From positions 61,035 through 125,034 of the forward strand of contig JTDE01000223.1 in assembly GCA_014338405.1 (NCBI GenBank): a stretch of 64,000 bases of DNA, given 5' to 3'. The notes below the pieces were generated by a model. It saw nothing but the letters and a program-made list of their open reading frames with translations. It did no database searches and was not told the DNA's origin. A program made the position numbers and the translations under genes. Below, piece after piece: positions 1 to 11,879 of this stretch (position 1 is the first letter of the stretch; the number at the start of each line of letters is the position of its first letter). This stretch comes from Paragonimus skrjabini miyazakii (lineage: Eukaryota > Platyhelminthes > Trematoda > Plagiorchiida > Troglotrematidae).

Positions 1-156
1 TGGTCTAGTTTTCAGGCCCCGGACAGACTTAATGACTCGTCGTTGTACCGCCTTCATTGGCAACTTGTTTTTTGGGGGATGCGGTGGCCAGATTACAGTC
101 CTATTTGTCAGATGCGGTCGAACGAAACTGTTGAGAAGAATCTGAAAACATTTAGG
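1..156 (-). mobile_element. LINE-B fragment (RT C-terminal region)
   Basis: This stretch is the reverse complement of 31392-31545, inside the LINE-B reverse transcriptase frame, with only scattered base differences. It covers the region after the RT catalytic core and continues off the left edge of the window. At about 156 it stops abruptly against LINE-A in the opposite orientation. It is a piece of a larger insertion, not a gene. Confidence 0.85.
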
Positions 157-1420
157 GCTTGACTTTGCCAAGGCTTCCTACCGTGTCTCGCAGGGACCCC
201 TGAAACACAAACTGGAAGCCTATGGTATTCAAAGAGATGTTCTCCGCTGGATGGTTTCTTTCCTCAATATTAGGACGTTGAAAGTTAAAACTAGTTCAGA
301 TCTTTCATTTCCCTCTTTGATCTCTGCGGGAGTTCCTCAAGGATCAGTGTTAGGTTCTCTGCTTTTTCTGTTCTACATCAATGACCTTCCATGAAATATT
401 CACAGCAACGTCCTGCTATATGTCGATTATTTAAAATCTGGAAAGCCATTGATCCCAGTGCACCACAGATTGATCCCGACGCGATTAAGCGTTATTCAGA
501 CGATTGATCTTCCACGGAGTGACAGTAAGGGTGAACATATGTCACTCGGTGGAGAGCCTGACAGTGCCTTCGTGATTCATAGTGCACTCGGTGCAGTATA
601 TATCATGAAAATCAAATTACGAAATCATCTGAGCATCTGATTGTCGTCTAACTTATCTTTCGCTCATCACCAAGAGTTGTCGGCGATAAAGGGATTCGCC
701 GCTCATAGGATGAATAAGAGCACTTTCCCCCGCATAAACAAGTGAACGTTTCAATCGCTTTACGGAGCATATATAAGACCGCTCTTCGAGTATGTCAATC
801 AGGTCGTGTAAACCAGCCTGAAGAAAGACATATTAGCCATTGAGCGTGTCTGGCGCGCAGCTGTCAGACTAGTCACGGGCATAGGGAATGTCGTGTATGA
901 ATCCCGACTTAAAATTCTCGATCTTTACCCACTTGAACTTCGACGACTGCGCGGTGATTTAATTCCTACACACTTCTTTAGAGTAGGTCTTGTTGAGCAG
1001 TTCTTCATCATAGCTAATAATGACGACCGGCGCGGACATAACAAGAAGCTTTTAAAGCTTCGTCCTCAAACCTCCCTTAAGCAACAGTTCTTTCCTTACA
1101 GGGTCATTAACCCTTGAGACGGTCTTCTTCCTGTGGTCGTTAGCAAGGCCTCTAGCCTTCGTTATAAAACATTACTTGACTTACATTTTCAAAATACTCT
1201 ATTATGCAGATAACCTGACTTTGTTTCTGGTATTTACTGTAATCCCCAAGAGCGGTGTTACACCCTGTTTTCAGTGAATGCCTTTTAGGTCAACAGATAA
1301 CCGCTGACATCGAAACGGACAAAATGACTGACTCCGGGTAACTTGGGTCTCCAACCTCGAATCCGTGAACAAATCGCTGAAGTCGCTGAAATCAGGAGTT
1401 GGAGGATTCATTCGAACCGC
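157..1420 (+). pseudogene. LINE-A copy 1, 3' half of CR1-like retrotransposon
   Basis: The DNA follows 36070-37310 of the most complete LINE-A base for base with moderate divergence: RT motif A region, the GVPQGSVLG motif B (about 330-360), a damaged motif C, the RT C-terminal region and the 3' tail. A short open frame at 893-1117 carries ESRLKILDLYPLELRRLRGD, typical of CR1-like C-terminal regions. Stops in the middle (for example TGA in the INDLP region near 392) and the change of YADD to a form reading YVDY show it is dead. The 3' tail (1250-1410) contains ACACCCTGTTTTCAGTGA, shared with four other sites in the window. Confidence 0.85.
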
Positions 1421-1651
1421 ACTATCTGCACACTTCCTCCGATTACTTGATCCTTTCGCGCAGATTCCTTTGTCTCCTTGATGACCGTTCCCAGTTATTG
1501 GCAAAACAGAAGCTCACGGGTGACCCAAACGATCCGAGTGTGTTCCACATTGTCTGCAACAGATGAACGCTGGAAGCCCGTAAACACACCAAACTCGTAC
1601 AAGAAAAGATACTTTCAGGAGCCCGCGGGAATTGAACTTTCTATTTAAGCA
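1421..1651 (+). pseudogene. LINE-A copy 2, left part (pre-RT linker)
   Basis: Positions 1460-1651 match 35250-35440 of LINE-A, the linker between endonuclease and RT, including CTCCTTGATGACCGTTC and CACACCAAACTCG. The match breaks exactly at the TG end of the Gypsy LTR at 1652. LINE-A homology resumes at about 4199 with sequence matching 35600. The two parts therefore look like one LINE-A copy split by the Gypsy insertion, with about 150 bases of LINE-A lost. Confidence 0.75.
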
Positions 1652-2120
1652 TGTAGTAGTCAGGACTAGTTACTGAGTAGACCAGGTAAATGCGACCGTT
1701 CCTCACTAGGCTATCGATGACAACAAAATGAACAATGGGAGAAAATAGTTACAAGTTGTGGTAATCGAAAAGTCTTGACTCACAGGAAAGTGTTCACAAG
1801 TGTTCGAGATGACAACCACAATATTCCAAATTACCAGTATCCGGAAGTGAGTGATATCACAGAGTTGCCGTGGACTGCTGAAGCGCGATCAGGGATGCGA
1901 CGATGTTCGTAGTACGACGGAGCTAAATAATTGGATTATAGATCCGTGTAGTATCGTCAAACGACTGCGCAACGGAGAGAAGAGCGGACCGACGTACACA
2001 AAATTTGTATTGAATTGCAAGGTCAATTTTATCAATTTCAACAAAATGCAAAGGTGACACAAAAAGTTGCCGTACAAAAATGAAGCATCGTTTGCAGACA
2101 AAAATAAGCAAATCTCTACA
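1652..2120 (-). repeat. Gypsy 3' LTR
   Basis: A 469-base block in minus orientation begins TGTAGAGATTTG and ends CTGACTACTACA, so it has the TG...CA ends of an LTR. It is bounded on its inner side by a polypurine tract and the end of a Gypsy pol frame. A second copy stands alone at 37333-37811. Open frames that run through it (for example 1889-2204, minus) differ between the two copies and are not coding. The matching 5' LTR is missing because the element is truncated near 4198. Confidence 0.85.
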
Positions 2121-2137
2121 GTACTCCCCCTCCAGAG
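2121..2137 (-). promoter_or_regulatory. Polypurine tract of the Gypsy element
   Basis: On the minus strand the sequence reads CTCTGGAGGGGGAGTAC directly before the LTR start TGTAG. A purine run at this position primes plus-strand DNA synthesis in LTR retrotransposons. Its place between the pol stop (2201) and the LTR is as expected. Confidence 0.75.
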
Positions 2138-2200
2138 CATTTGTGGAAGATAAATGCTCGATTATTGTCCAATAAGCGAAAATGAGTGACATGAAAGTTA

Positions 2201-4198
2201 TCAACGAAAACGGGCTGGTAAAGTAACATGCCTGCTGGAGCGTGTGGTTAGACGGAGTGAGGACAGGTGAGGAAAAGGTGATGGTATAGTATGAGTCGGT
2301 TCGGTAGGCGGGTGGGGAGAAAGTGCTCTTTTGTCAGTACTGTCAATTGTGGGTGAAGAGTCTAATGTGTGGGAAGTGAAAGGGATGGATGCTTCAGGGT
2401 TCTGTGATTCGGCAACTTGAGTAAATGATTAAGAGTGGGATTCCTGATGAGTGTCATCGTAGGCAGGTTTGAGACGATCAATGCTCACAGTAACGTGCTT
2501 TCCAGAACGTTCGATGGTGAAGACCTTCTCCGTTCGAGAGATCACTTTAAAGGGACCATCGTAGGGTGGTCGAAATGAGCGCCGAACTGCGTCACAACGA
2601 ACGAAAACTTGAGTGCAAGTCGTCAAGTCCTTGTTGAGTTGTTGAGGCCAAGAATGTTGTCGAGTAGGAATGGCACGGAGTGCTTCCATATGTGATTTGA
2701 TACGGTGTGCGTAGTTCGTCAGATCTGTTGCAGCTTGTGTGTTTTGGTTGAAAAGATTGCCTGGGAGACGTAGTGTTGTTCCATAGACTAATTCAGCGGT
2801 GGGACATCGTATATCTTCCTTCAGTACTTATCTGATGCTCAGTAAGGTGAGTGGTAAGCGCTCTGTCCAACTCTGTGTCGACTGCGCCATGAGTGATGCT
2901 TTCAATTGTCGGTGAAAACGTTCAACGACTCCATTAGCAGCAGAATGGTATGCAGTTGTCTTGATATGGTCACAACCCAACAGACGGGTCAAGTCGCGGA
3001 AGAGGGCTGACTGGAATTGCGAACCTCGGTTTGTAGTGATGAACAATGGGACGCCAAAATTGGCAATCCAATGTTCGAGGAACGCCTTGGCGACTGTCTC
3101 AGACGAAATATCACTAAGAGGAACAGCGACGAGCCATCGTGTAAATCTGTGGATGCACGTAAACAGGAACGCTTTTCCGTTTGATGGGGTAATGGGACAA
3201 CAAAGTCAACGTGAACGTGAGAGAAACGTGTGTCTGGAGTGGGGAAATTTCCAGGGGAGGTGATGGTGTGGCGATGTACCTTGCTCCTCTGGCAACGAAG
3301 ACATGACTTAGTCCACCAGCGCACATCTTTGTTCATATTGGGCCAAACATAACGTGCAGCAATTAGTTTGAGCGTGGCGCGGACACCAGGATGGGACAAA
3401 GAGTGCAAATGGAGAAAAATGGGTCTACGAAGAGAAGTGGGTAGGATTGGACGTGGGATGCCTGTAGAAGTATCACACACGATAGTGGACTCGAGAGAAG
3501 GTAAAGGAATACGGGAACATTTGAAAGGTGAGATGCAAATGGAAGGGAAATCGGGGTCTGACCTTTGAGTTTCAGCGATTTTCTCGGGACTTATGTCATA
3601 CATGTTAGAAACAGCGTTAGCGTGTAGTCTGGAGAACGCATCAGCAACCACACTGGAGTTTCCGTCGATGTGTCGGATATCTGTTGTGAACTGGGCTATA
3701 AAATCAAGGTGCCGAATTTTGCGCGGGGAATATTTGTCTTGATTTGCGTTAAAGGCGTAGATTAAAGGCTTATGGTCTGTTAACACAGTGAAATTCCATC
3801 CTTCTAACAGATGACGAAAATGGACAGACAGATAGCAAGAAGCCCACTACCAAAAATGCTATAATTGGCCTGCGCAGGTGATAGCTTCTGTGAATAAAAA
3901 GCGATCGGTCGTAAATCGTTGCCGACTCACTGCTGAAGCACTGCAATAACAGCATGATTGGACGCATCCGTCATGAGGATCAGATGAGCGGCCGGCTCTG
4001 GATTGAAGTGAGTGAGGGTCGTTGCGTCGCTGAGTGCTTTTTTGAGGTCGTTGAACGCTTGTAGCGCCTCAGGACTTAAAATAACGCCCTTTCTAGAACC
4101 GCGGAGTAGATCGGTTAATGGTTTCAAAAGCTGTGAGCAGTGAGGGATAAAACGACGGTAACAGTTAACAATTCCAACCCTACCGTTGCTGGACTTTC
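2201..4198 (-). pseudogene. Ty3/Gypsy pol remnant (RT thumb, RNase H, integrase)
   Basis: Read on the minus strand from 4198, a YRRFIPH motif marks the end of the RT. The RNase H start follows (TDASNHAV and VLQQ, 3927-4127), then TDHKPL and an integrase HHCC zinc finger with CLRCQRSK (2989-3786). Next come the integrase core (FITTNRGSQF, 2828-3046), the C-terminal region with VSIDRLKPAY (2429-2689) and a tail ending in TTRSSRHV before TGA at 2201-2203. Normal order is kept, but gag, protease and most of RT are gone. Breaks include frameshifts between 3046 and 3230 and between 3786 and 3927, and in-frame TAA codons at 2828-2830 and 2429-2431. The second integrase Asp is Asn (codon 3029-3031). 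The element cannot be autonomous. Confidence 0.92.
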
Positions 4199-5880
4199 GG
4201 CAACCGGTCGTTACAGCTGAGATTTTGTACTAGATACCGAGGACCTTTCACTGAATTTTCATTCATACAGTGAAATGAATCCCGACAGAATCCATCCAAA
4301 AACTGTCAGAGAAGCAGTTGCTAGTCTGATGGAACCCATTTAGAAGTTATTTAAACAGACTTCCGGCTAGCATTCTTTCTTATACATGGTGAGGAGCAAT
4401 GGTCAAACCTATCTTCAAAGTTGGTGACTGGCACTCTCCTGTTGGTGGTCACCCAATCAGCCCTAATAACATTCCTTGCGAGAAAGTGGAGCGGTTGATA
4501 GGGATTTCATCCTTAATCACATCTTTTCAAGTCAACCTTTCTGTTGTACCCTACGAGGCTTCCTTCGAAAAAAGGTCATGCAAAACAGACCCGCTTATTT
4601 TCCTGGATAGTCTGACGGAAGCCAAAGACGAAGGCTTCACCTCAAATACTGTTTTCATTGACTTCGCCAAAGATTTTGACTGTGTCCCACATGACCCCTC
4701 GAAAGACAAACCATAAGACCATGATATTCAACGACAAGTTCTTTGCTGGATTGCCTCCCTCCCCGATAGTAGAACTGTCGAAGTTAAAACCGGATCAAAT
4801 CGTTCGTCCTTCACTTTCATTTCTGTAAGATTTCACTTCAAAGCCTTTTGTTATTCTTGATCTACATCAACTCCCTTCTGGAAAACATTTCCAGCAACGC
4901 CCTTTTATATGCCGGAGACCTTCGAGTCTGGGATGCCACTGAACTTGATGTATTGCTGATTGATGGCGACATTATCAGATGCTTTCTGCACGATTGGAGA
5001 CTCTCACCTGATTAGAGTAAACGTGCTTACATGTTGCTCAATGAGGACTCTGGCAATGTCTCCGTGATTCATAGTGCGTTCCGCACAGTAGATGCCAAGG
5101 AAATTGAGGCCAAGAGAGGTCTGCGCATCTGGTTGTTGTTTAACTTATCCCTTGGGTATCACCACAAGGTGGTTGCAACAAAAGGATCAGGCGCTCATAG
5201 AAACATTGGGCCATTTTCTCCCGCATAGACAAGGAAGCGTTTAAAACGCTTCATTGGGCTTATATAACACGTTAATCAGGGCTTGTACACTGGGCTAAAA
5301 TGAAACATGGTGGTGGTTCATCATGTCCAGCGAGCAGCAAACAAGCTAGTCACGACCCTAAGAAATGTAACGTACGAGTCTAAGCTTAACATTCACGAAT
5401 TGCGTCCACTTGAATTTTAGCGACTCCAGGATGATTTTATTCCTTCAAACCCTCCTTCAAAGAGGCCCATTAGAACAGTTCTTTATCTTAGCGAATGATG
5501 ACGGCCGATGAGGACATGCTAGGAATCTTTACGAGCTCCCTCGTTTGATCTTACTCAGGCAGCAATTATTTTCTTACAGGGTTGTTAACTAGTTGAGCAA
5601 CCTTACATCTGGGGCCGTTGGTTGCGCTTCTACATAGGGTTTCAACTCATTGCTGGACGTATATTGGCTTAAATTAGAGCAGTAACCTCATCCTGTCCTT
5701 AGATTTTACCGTAGTCTTCAACAGCGATGATGCACCCTGTTTTCACTGATTATGTTCCAACTCAGCGGAGGCCTATTGGACGCCCAGTAAGAAGGACTAA
5801 TTGGATCGGGACACCCTGAGCCTCTGTTTCGAATCCGCATAGCAATCTGTGAATTGCCGAGGAGTCCCGAAACATTCTAC
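4199..5880 (+). pseudogene. LINE-A copy 2, right part (RT to 3' tail)
   Basis: Sequence from 4199 matches LINE-A from 35600 onward: the RT fingers, motif A as FIDFAKDFDCVPH (within the open frame 4399-4716), a decayed motif B/C region, the C-terminal region around 5300-5620 and the 3' tail with CACCCTGTTTTCACTGA (about 5730). Both motif A acidic positions remain. Stops and indels break the frame everywhere else. It joins the Gypsy remnant directly at its left end and is the second half of the copy begun at 1421. Confidence 0.82.
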
Positions 5881-7760
5881 GAAATTGAAAGTTGCCATCT
5901 TGGAAACAAGTTTTGATGTAATAGTATGTCACAAGTTTACGGTCAGCCGGCTACGACCAAATTTCTAAACCTAGTCAGCACTAACGGAAGCCGTGGAAAC
6001 TATGCATCACCGAGCAACTTTGAGCCACACTTCTGCTTGCTCAACCTGTTCAGCGAAGGTATATCCGGGAGAGGTTAGACCAAGCAAACTATGTACCACA
6101 TGGTCTTTTTGTTGACAAGTCAGATGAATATGCTCGAGTGACGAACCTTAGTTCCATAGGGGCTCCATCGGACTTATTATGATGGTAGCCGTTGACCAAT
6201 TATGTTTTACGAACAACACTTAATCTGAAAATGTCTGAAGTCAACATAAACATCTGTGACAGTAGAATACTTTGTGAACCCCTTAATTATTATTTAGTTG
6301 ATTAAAGACACCTGATGGTAGGGAAGTCCTTCAATCTACATCAGCGTCTTGTCTGGCCAGGACATATCTGTGCCAAGGCGGGTAGAAACGTGGACTGCTT
6401 CTGGGCTAAATGACGCACGCGTAGATACCACAAAGTTGGCTGAGGCACAAAACTTTCTAGCTCTCACCCAATCACATCAACAAAAGATAAAGAATTCTCA
6501 GTGCTGAGCCAATAACATTACTTTTCGTTGTTCATTTCCAAGAGCATCTCAAGCAGTTCCTTTTGAAAAAAGCAAATGGTGGCACCAAGATTTAGGCAAC
6601 AAACTTTAAAAAAACAGATAAATTCAATGCAAGTTGTCTGTCAAGTGTAGTGGGTTACACCGTTAACAACACTGAATAATCGACGAATCCTTCCAAGACA
6701 GTTCCAAACAAACAAACCTAATAGTGATGCAACTATTCATAATGTATTTCGGAAGCGCTCCACTCAACTTTTAGCAAGTGAAGGCCATGCTGTAAAATGG
6801 AAAACAAACTAGAAAAGTAAACAAAACAGAAGAAAAGTTCGAAACATTTTTCAGTCAAATGTAGGGCTCCACATGGTTAACAAACTGGACAGTTGGCAAG
6901 TGACTCCGCGGGGAATGCAGACGCTAACAATTCCAGCCGCCAGTTGAGAGCAGTTTGCGTGAGATGTTGAAAAATGAGAGAGGGAACAAAAATGAGGATA
7001 TCTCACAATCAAAAGCTCTGCAGAGCATGGAGGTTTCATCGCATTGGCACGTGGGATTGCACTGCACAACGAAACGACCGTCGTAAAATTGTAACAATCA
7101 ATGTCAAGTTTTTCTTGTGAGTGGGTTACAGGTTTTCAGGGGACCATTGCAATCTATAAACGACTGATTGCATGAATGGACAGTCGCGGTCGAAAAATCA
7201 TATCGTATGAAGGTGGATACGAGGTGCTACGGAATGAGGATCACAGGGAAACAGGAAACAGAGTAAACGTCAATGCCCATATTACGGACGGCCGACTGAG
7301 TGTGTAGTGGGCAAGTGGGCATGCATTAGACCCTCGTCCACTGACAATTTAATGTCTTTCCTGAAGAGCAATCTTAACGTTAGTCCCACAGGTATCGAAC
7401 TCGATAACTCAGCGAGGCTTGGAAACAAATCGTATGTTTCCACCAATGTTTGGAAATATAAACAGAGTTAGCTCTAGCCTAGTCTGGGATCATCGGTAGC
7501 AACCAAGAGGGAAAAGAAACGAGGCGCAAGATGGGTCACGGCCGACCCTGCGACACTCAAAAGCGCGCCGGGCGAAAAGTGTCTGGAAACTTCGAGCGTG
7601 TTAAACAGCGCTCGAAAAAGTTCGGGTTAAACGACCTTGAAGAATGAAATAATAGGTGAGTCGTTAGGAAGAGGGCGTGCATTCGCTGCGTGCAGTTTGT
7701 TGAACGACTGAGAAAGAGCGGCCCTGAGTTCACATCAGGCTTCCTATAGCACGCATACAC
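5881..7760. other. Unassigned stretch
   Basis: I see no recognisable gene, LTR, tandem repeat or homology to other parts of the window here. Open frames are short (72 residues or fewer) and not protein-like. It may hold old, unrecognised repeats. Confidence 0.5.
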
Positions 7761-7766
7761 AGAATC

Positions 7767-8840
7767 ATGCGTACAACACAGACAAGTGGGAAAACACGGT
7801 TGCAGCCGGGACCCTTAGAGAAGCCACACGATCGTTGGACGCCACAAATGTCACCATTATTGGTGTCTGCTTCCTCCTTCAACGCCTTGCCCGTTCAAGC
7901 AAATTGGCTTCGGCAGTTGTCCGCTGTACCGACATCCAATGCCACAACAGCGCTGTCAAGAACCGTGATAACATCGGGCTTGATGGGCAAACTCGGCGTT
8001 GGTATGCACATGAACTATATATGTGAAGTTATCAAGCATGGTAAACCATTTCAGTTCACTGATGACATCAAACTTGTCTACGCAATTTCTTTTGGCAACC
8101 TCGGTTCTTGTTTAGAAAACATACGAAAAGAACTCCTGATATTAGAGTTTTGGTGTCAAACTTGGCTGTTGAAATATTTAGCCAATAAATCCATCATAAT
8201 TGCGTCTTGTCATGTACCAGAGGAATTTATAAAGCTGAGTGGCCATAGTGTTTCAACTGCCAACTCAGTCCGCGACATGGGTATACGTTATTCAGACTCA
8301 TTCAACTTTGCTAAACACATATCTATTTAAGCAACTGGAACCAGAAGAACTATTGGATGCATTAAGCATTCAGTCCTCCTTCCTGTTGCTTGGCAAACAC
8401 TTCTATCAACTATGTATATTACCCCAGTTCGAGACAGTACGGTCATACAGTCACTTACGCAAGTCTGGTAGGCTAATTTTAGCAAGTCTCCACTGCGAAT
8501 TCACGAAACGTTTATTAGGCTATCCATCTTCTCTGAGATACAGAGACCGTTGCCAGACGATTGTCCTCGATCCTCTTTTGCTACGGCGACACAATATGAA
8601 CGCTGGAGTTATGTATAATTCAGTTCATGGTAGTAAACTCACCGTCAACTTCGTGATCCATTTGCAACACAGCTCAAGTTGCAACCTCAGGAATAAGCGA
8701 TACACTTTAACGACTTTTAAGTTGCGTTAACATTTTTTCCTAGTGAATTACTCCCACATTTCGGACAAACTCCAGCAATTAGAGCCAGTAAAAGTTTGTA
8801 TCAATTCAAACGAGTCTTAGAAGTTTTGGTGAAAATAACG
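7767..8840 (+). pseudogene. LINE-C, RT C-terminal fragment (CR1-like)
   Basis: The frame 7767-8330 ends in RT sequence: FTDDIKLVY stands for motif C FADD, then SVRDMGIRYSDSFNFAKHIS, a typical non-LTR RT stretch. The frame shifts near 8375 and continues in 8239-8730 with HLRKSGRLIL, FTKRLLGYPSSLRYRDRCQ and LLLRRHNMNAGVMYNSVHG. It then shifts again into SLYQFKRVLEVL near 8796-8830. This is the C-terminal order of CR1-like elements. The first 220 bases of the frame match nothing I know and may be unrelated flank. Motif A and everything upstream are missing. It is a separate family from LINE-A and LINE-B. Confidence 0.8.
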
Positions 8841-9519
8841 AACGTCACATCCATTTTCAGACTCTGTCTGCTTGAGAATGTTATCTTTGAAAGTGGAATT
8901 TGGAGAGAACCCTTTGTACTTCATAATGTTACGTTACGTACTCTCCAAATTAATCAAAGCTATCATTTTCACCATTGAAGCACCACAGGTCTCATGGTTA
9001 AAACTTGTACTCGAATCTGAAAACGAATATATGGTCAGCATATACGGGTTTCAATATACACACGTTTGTTTTTAATGACCCAATCTTCCTAAAGCGCTTT
9101 TACTTCAAGCTTAGTGCTAATTGTGTGTGGTTACTAATCTTCAGGCAATAGATGGTTACGCTAAAACGGTTTAGAAAACCGAAACATATTTAGTCTCCGT
9201 TTCACATGACTGCATAAAAAACTTGCGCTTCCACTTCTGTTTCCCTTCTAGTAGACTATCTGGCAGTCTTTCTGTGTTATTAAACATTCTTTCCGATTTG
9301 TATGTCGGCCGAGTAAAGCTAATTGGCGGCAAAATTCGGTAGTAATCATATACTAGTATGTGACAGGACAAGTTTTGTAAGGTGCAAATTGTAAGGTGTA
9401 AATTGTAAATTGTAAATTGATATATTCACTCGGCCTTTAACCAGATCTTGGAGATCATAGAAACTGTCCTTTAAAAGCGTGAGTCTCAAATGCTGTTTCA
9501 TAAACTGAAAGTTTTCTTT
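8841..9519. other. Unassigned stretch with short GTAAATT tandem
   Basis: No gene was recognised. At about 9378-9420 the sequence repeats a GTAAATT-like heptamer about five times with variations (AAATTGTAAGGTGTAAATTG). This could be the simple-sequence 3' end of LINE-C or a stray microsatellite. Confidence 0.5.
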
Positions 9520-9520
9520 C

Positions 9521-9712
9521 ATGACTTTTGTCCCTTTATTCACGCAATCCGCAGGAATGCTAGTCGTAGACCTTGAGTTCTTGTGCTGTCGCCTTCGGGA
9601 TGATTATTTTTCTGGGAAAAATCGTTTTATTAGCCTGGTACCTGGTGCAGAAGTTGTAATCGTCGGAATTTGCGTACTAGACTCATATTTCTTTGTTTTA
9701 ACCGAACGTTGA
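9521..9712 (+). pseudogene. MULE copy 1, conserved first exon
   Basis: This frame reads GKNRFISLVPGAEVVIVG and DSYFFVLTER before a stop. The second MULE copy has the matching sequence at about 15600-15750 (GKNRFVSLLSGAEIEAVE, then DSYVIVLTEH and a stop). Conservation of the frame between diverged copies suggests it once coded. It is followed after about 170 bases by a pyrimidine-rich stretch ending TTTTTATTTGCAG (to about 9881), a good 3' splice site, so it is probably an upstream exon. The domain is not identified. Confidence 0.5.
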
Positions 9713-9881
9713 AAGAAAACAACCTTGTCGTAATTGTTTTTCAAAAATCGGTATGACTCCTGTTGTGGTCGATTGCGTATGGCAGGGGTAACACAAGAAT
9801 GCTGGGGTTATTTCCAATTCATTTTTTCTTTTTTGCCATTTGATGATTAATTCACTTTCAGCTGTTTATTTTTTATTTGCA

Positions 9882-11680
9882 GGAAATGGGTTACATTGCG
9901 ACTTCCAAGAGGATGTTCGAGAATCGTGGATTCCACACTTTCTCCCTATTCCAGGGGTGCCCTCAGGGGTACATGAGTGAGGCGGGCGTTATTGGCGTCC
10001 GTGGGACGAGCTGTAGGCCAAAAATTGCTTTGAAGTACGATAATGTAAGGTGGCATAGTTCCCAGAAAACCGCGCACCTTTATTATCGTTGTACGAGGTA
10101 TAAAATGCATAGGAGTGTAAGCCGGGGTGTGCGACGTGTCTAGTGGGTTGACGGTTATTAGTCTTAATAATTTGTTTATCGCGACACATGTTGCAGGTAA
10201 CGATTTCATGTGGTCCGTCGAGATGCTTGTCTGGTTGTGAGCCTTTTCGAGTTAGAGCGCGACCACCCCCTCACTCGTCTGTTATATGATTTCCATCCCA
10301 CGAATCGCGGACTTACCGTCAGTGAATTGAACGAATGCAGGTGTATGTTTCAGTATCATATACCAACCGCTGACATTGAACAGTATATAGCGGAGGTTCA
10401 CGGGAAACTTATCTCAACCGCTGACGTTGGAAACATCCGACGAAACTTAAAGTCTGCGATGTCAATTGAGTTTGCCATGCAAGATTGGTCACGGAATATT
10501 AAAAACCTTGATGAGGTGCTGTTGGTAATTAGCATCACGAGTGTGGCGCGCACCAGGCGGGATGAATGCAACAGCTATGCGCACATCTGCTTCGCCTATC
10601 AAACGCACGTTGAACTATTCCGACGTTTCATGTATTTTGTGAATGTGAATGCCACCCACTGGAGAAACAGGCACAAGTATGCCATTGTATTTCCTCGTAT
10701 TTTCGAAGCTGGAAGTTATACTATCTCCTCGTAACGGATGGTACGGGACACGGCCGATCCGTGATGCACGGGTACGTTCGTAGGCTGTTTGAAATTTTCG
10801 AGAAGTGGTCAACGAGCAGGTTGCGGTGAAACCATTTGCCATGGCTGCGCAAATGAGGGCAGCCCATGTGATGTTCGGCTGCGACATCCTGTTGCGTTAC
10901 TTTCATGTACGTGATGCCGTACGTAAACAGGTGAGTAGGTAAATTTCGTCCGTCATGTTCGTTAAATAACAAATCCTTTTCGCGGTCGTTTCCTGTTCTA
11001 CCCAACGGCCACGGCAGACAACGAAGAAAAGTAAGTTGCACTCTCAAACTTTTTACCGCAGTTTCAAGCATGATTTGTATATCATCGGCCGGACGGATAG
11101 GAAGCTTCAGAATTATTTGTTGCGTCATTGCCATTACAACAAGCCGAAGTGGGTCATCCATGTGCAAAGTGATGTTGTCCACTTTGGCAATCGACCTAAT
11201 AATAGGCTGGATAACGCAAACGGACTGTTGAAGAATAGAACGCACTCACGAGACTTCCTACTCGTTGTCATTCAGAAACCATGGATCCGCAGGGAGTGGT
11301 TGCGGGAGTATGGAATACAAACGACCTATGGGTGCGACCTTCATCAGGTTGTGGGTTTTAATTAGTTCGTGAAGAACAGTCATCACAGACTGACCACGTT
11401 TGCAAGTTATTTTATCAAAAAGCATCTCAACAGACGGACTCCACGACTCCATTTCGAAACGGTATCTGAATGCAAGATACGTGGTTCTCTAGTTACAAGA
11501 TGGCAACAAAATGGCAACTCTTTCGTCGTGGATAACGTACAGGGCACTTGTGAGTGTACTTTTTACCGTTCAGAGTGGCTTCCATGCATGCACATTCTGT
11601 CAGTGTTTCGGAAACATGGAGTATGGTTTGGCATAACTTTTAAGGTAGGACAAATGGATGGAGCAGTTACGAGCATCTAA
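9882..11680 (+). pseudogene. MULE-type transposase, copy 1 (decayed)
   Basis: Three broken frames follow the order of a MULE transposase. First is an N-terminal zinc-binding-like part (YYRCTRYKM near 10080, then RDHPLTRLLYD). Next, 10210-10734 has ADIEQYIAEVHGK and the DDE start as NVNATHWRNRHKYAI, where the usual catalytic Asp of DATH is Asn. Near 10840-10940 comes AAQMRAAHVMFGCDILL with YFHVRDAVRK. The frame 11036-11365 has PNNRLDNANGLLKNR. The frame 11369-11680 holds a complete SWIM zinc finger, CECTFYRSEWLPCMH (CxCx9CxH). Stops and shifts separate the blocks. The antisense 174-residue frame at 10721-11245 is a shadow. Copy 2 shares the same layout. Confidence 0.85.
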
Positions 11681-11745
11681 GTATGGACTGCAGTTTGGCA
11701 TAACTCGTAAGGTAGGACGAATGGACATAGCAGTCATAAATGTCG
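11622..11745 (+). repeat. Minisatellite, about 68 bp unit, at MULE 3' end
   Basis: The unit begins TTTGGCATAACT and includes AAGGTAGGACAAATGGA and GAGCAGTTA. Starts at 11626 and 11694 give a 68-base period; two units are visible. The same family occurs at 19505-19735 after MULE copy 2 and, in the opposite orientation, at 20541-20885. It begins inside the end of the SWIM-containing frame. Confidence 0.75.
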
Positions 11746-11879
11746 TAATCTTCTAAGCTGGAAACGTTCTTTGATGTTATTCCCTCAGCAAGTCACCACG
11801 TCTCCATTTCAGTGTGCGTCATGACTTCATTTAAAATTTCACAACAGTGATAGTAACTAAGGGCAGATCATGGAGAATA

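Noticed and set aside
1250..1410. tRNA-like or SINE promoter in the LINE-A tail
   Set aside because: CTCGAATCC and GAACCCG resemble a B box, but there is no A box at the right distance and the block always sits at LINE-A 3' ends.
1889..2204. Minus frames of 83 and 93 residues
   Set aside because: They lie within the Gypsy LTR; the frames are not conserved in the solo LTR at 37333-37811.
3114..3568. Several 66-100 residue frames on both strands
   Set aside because: They overlap the integrase region of the Gypsy remnant in wrong frames or on the wrong strand.
10721..11245. 174-residue minus frame
   Set aside because: It is antisense to MULE transposase motifs (NNRLDNANGLLK and the DDE region) on the plus strand.
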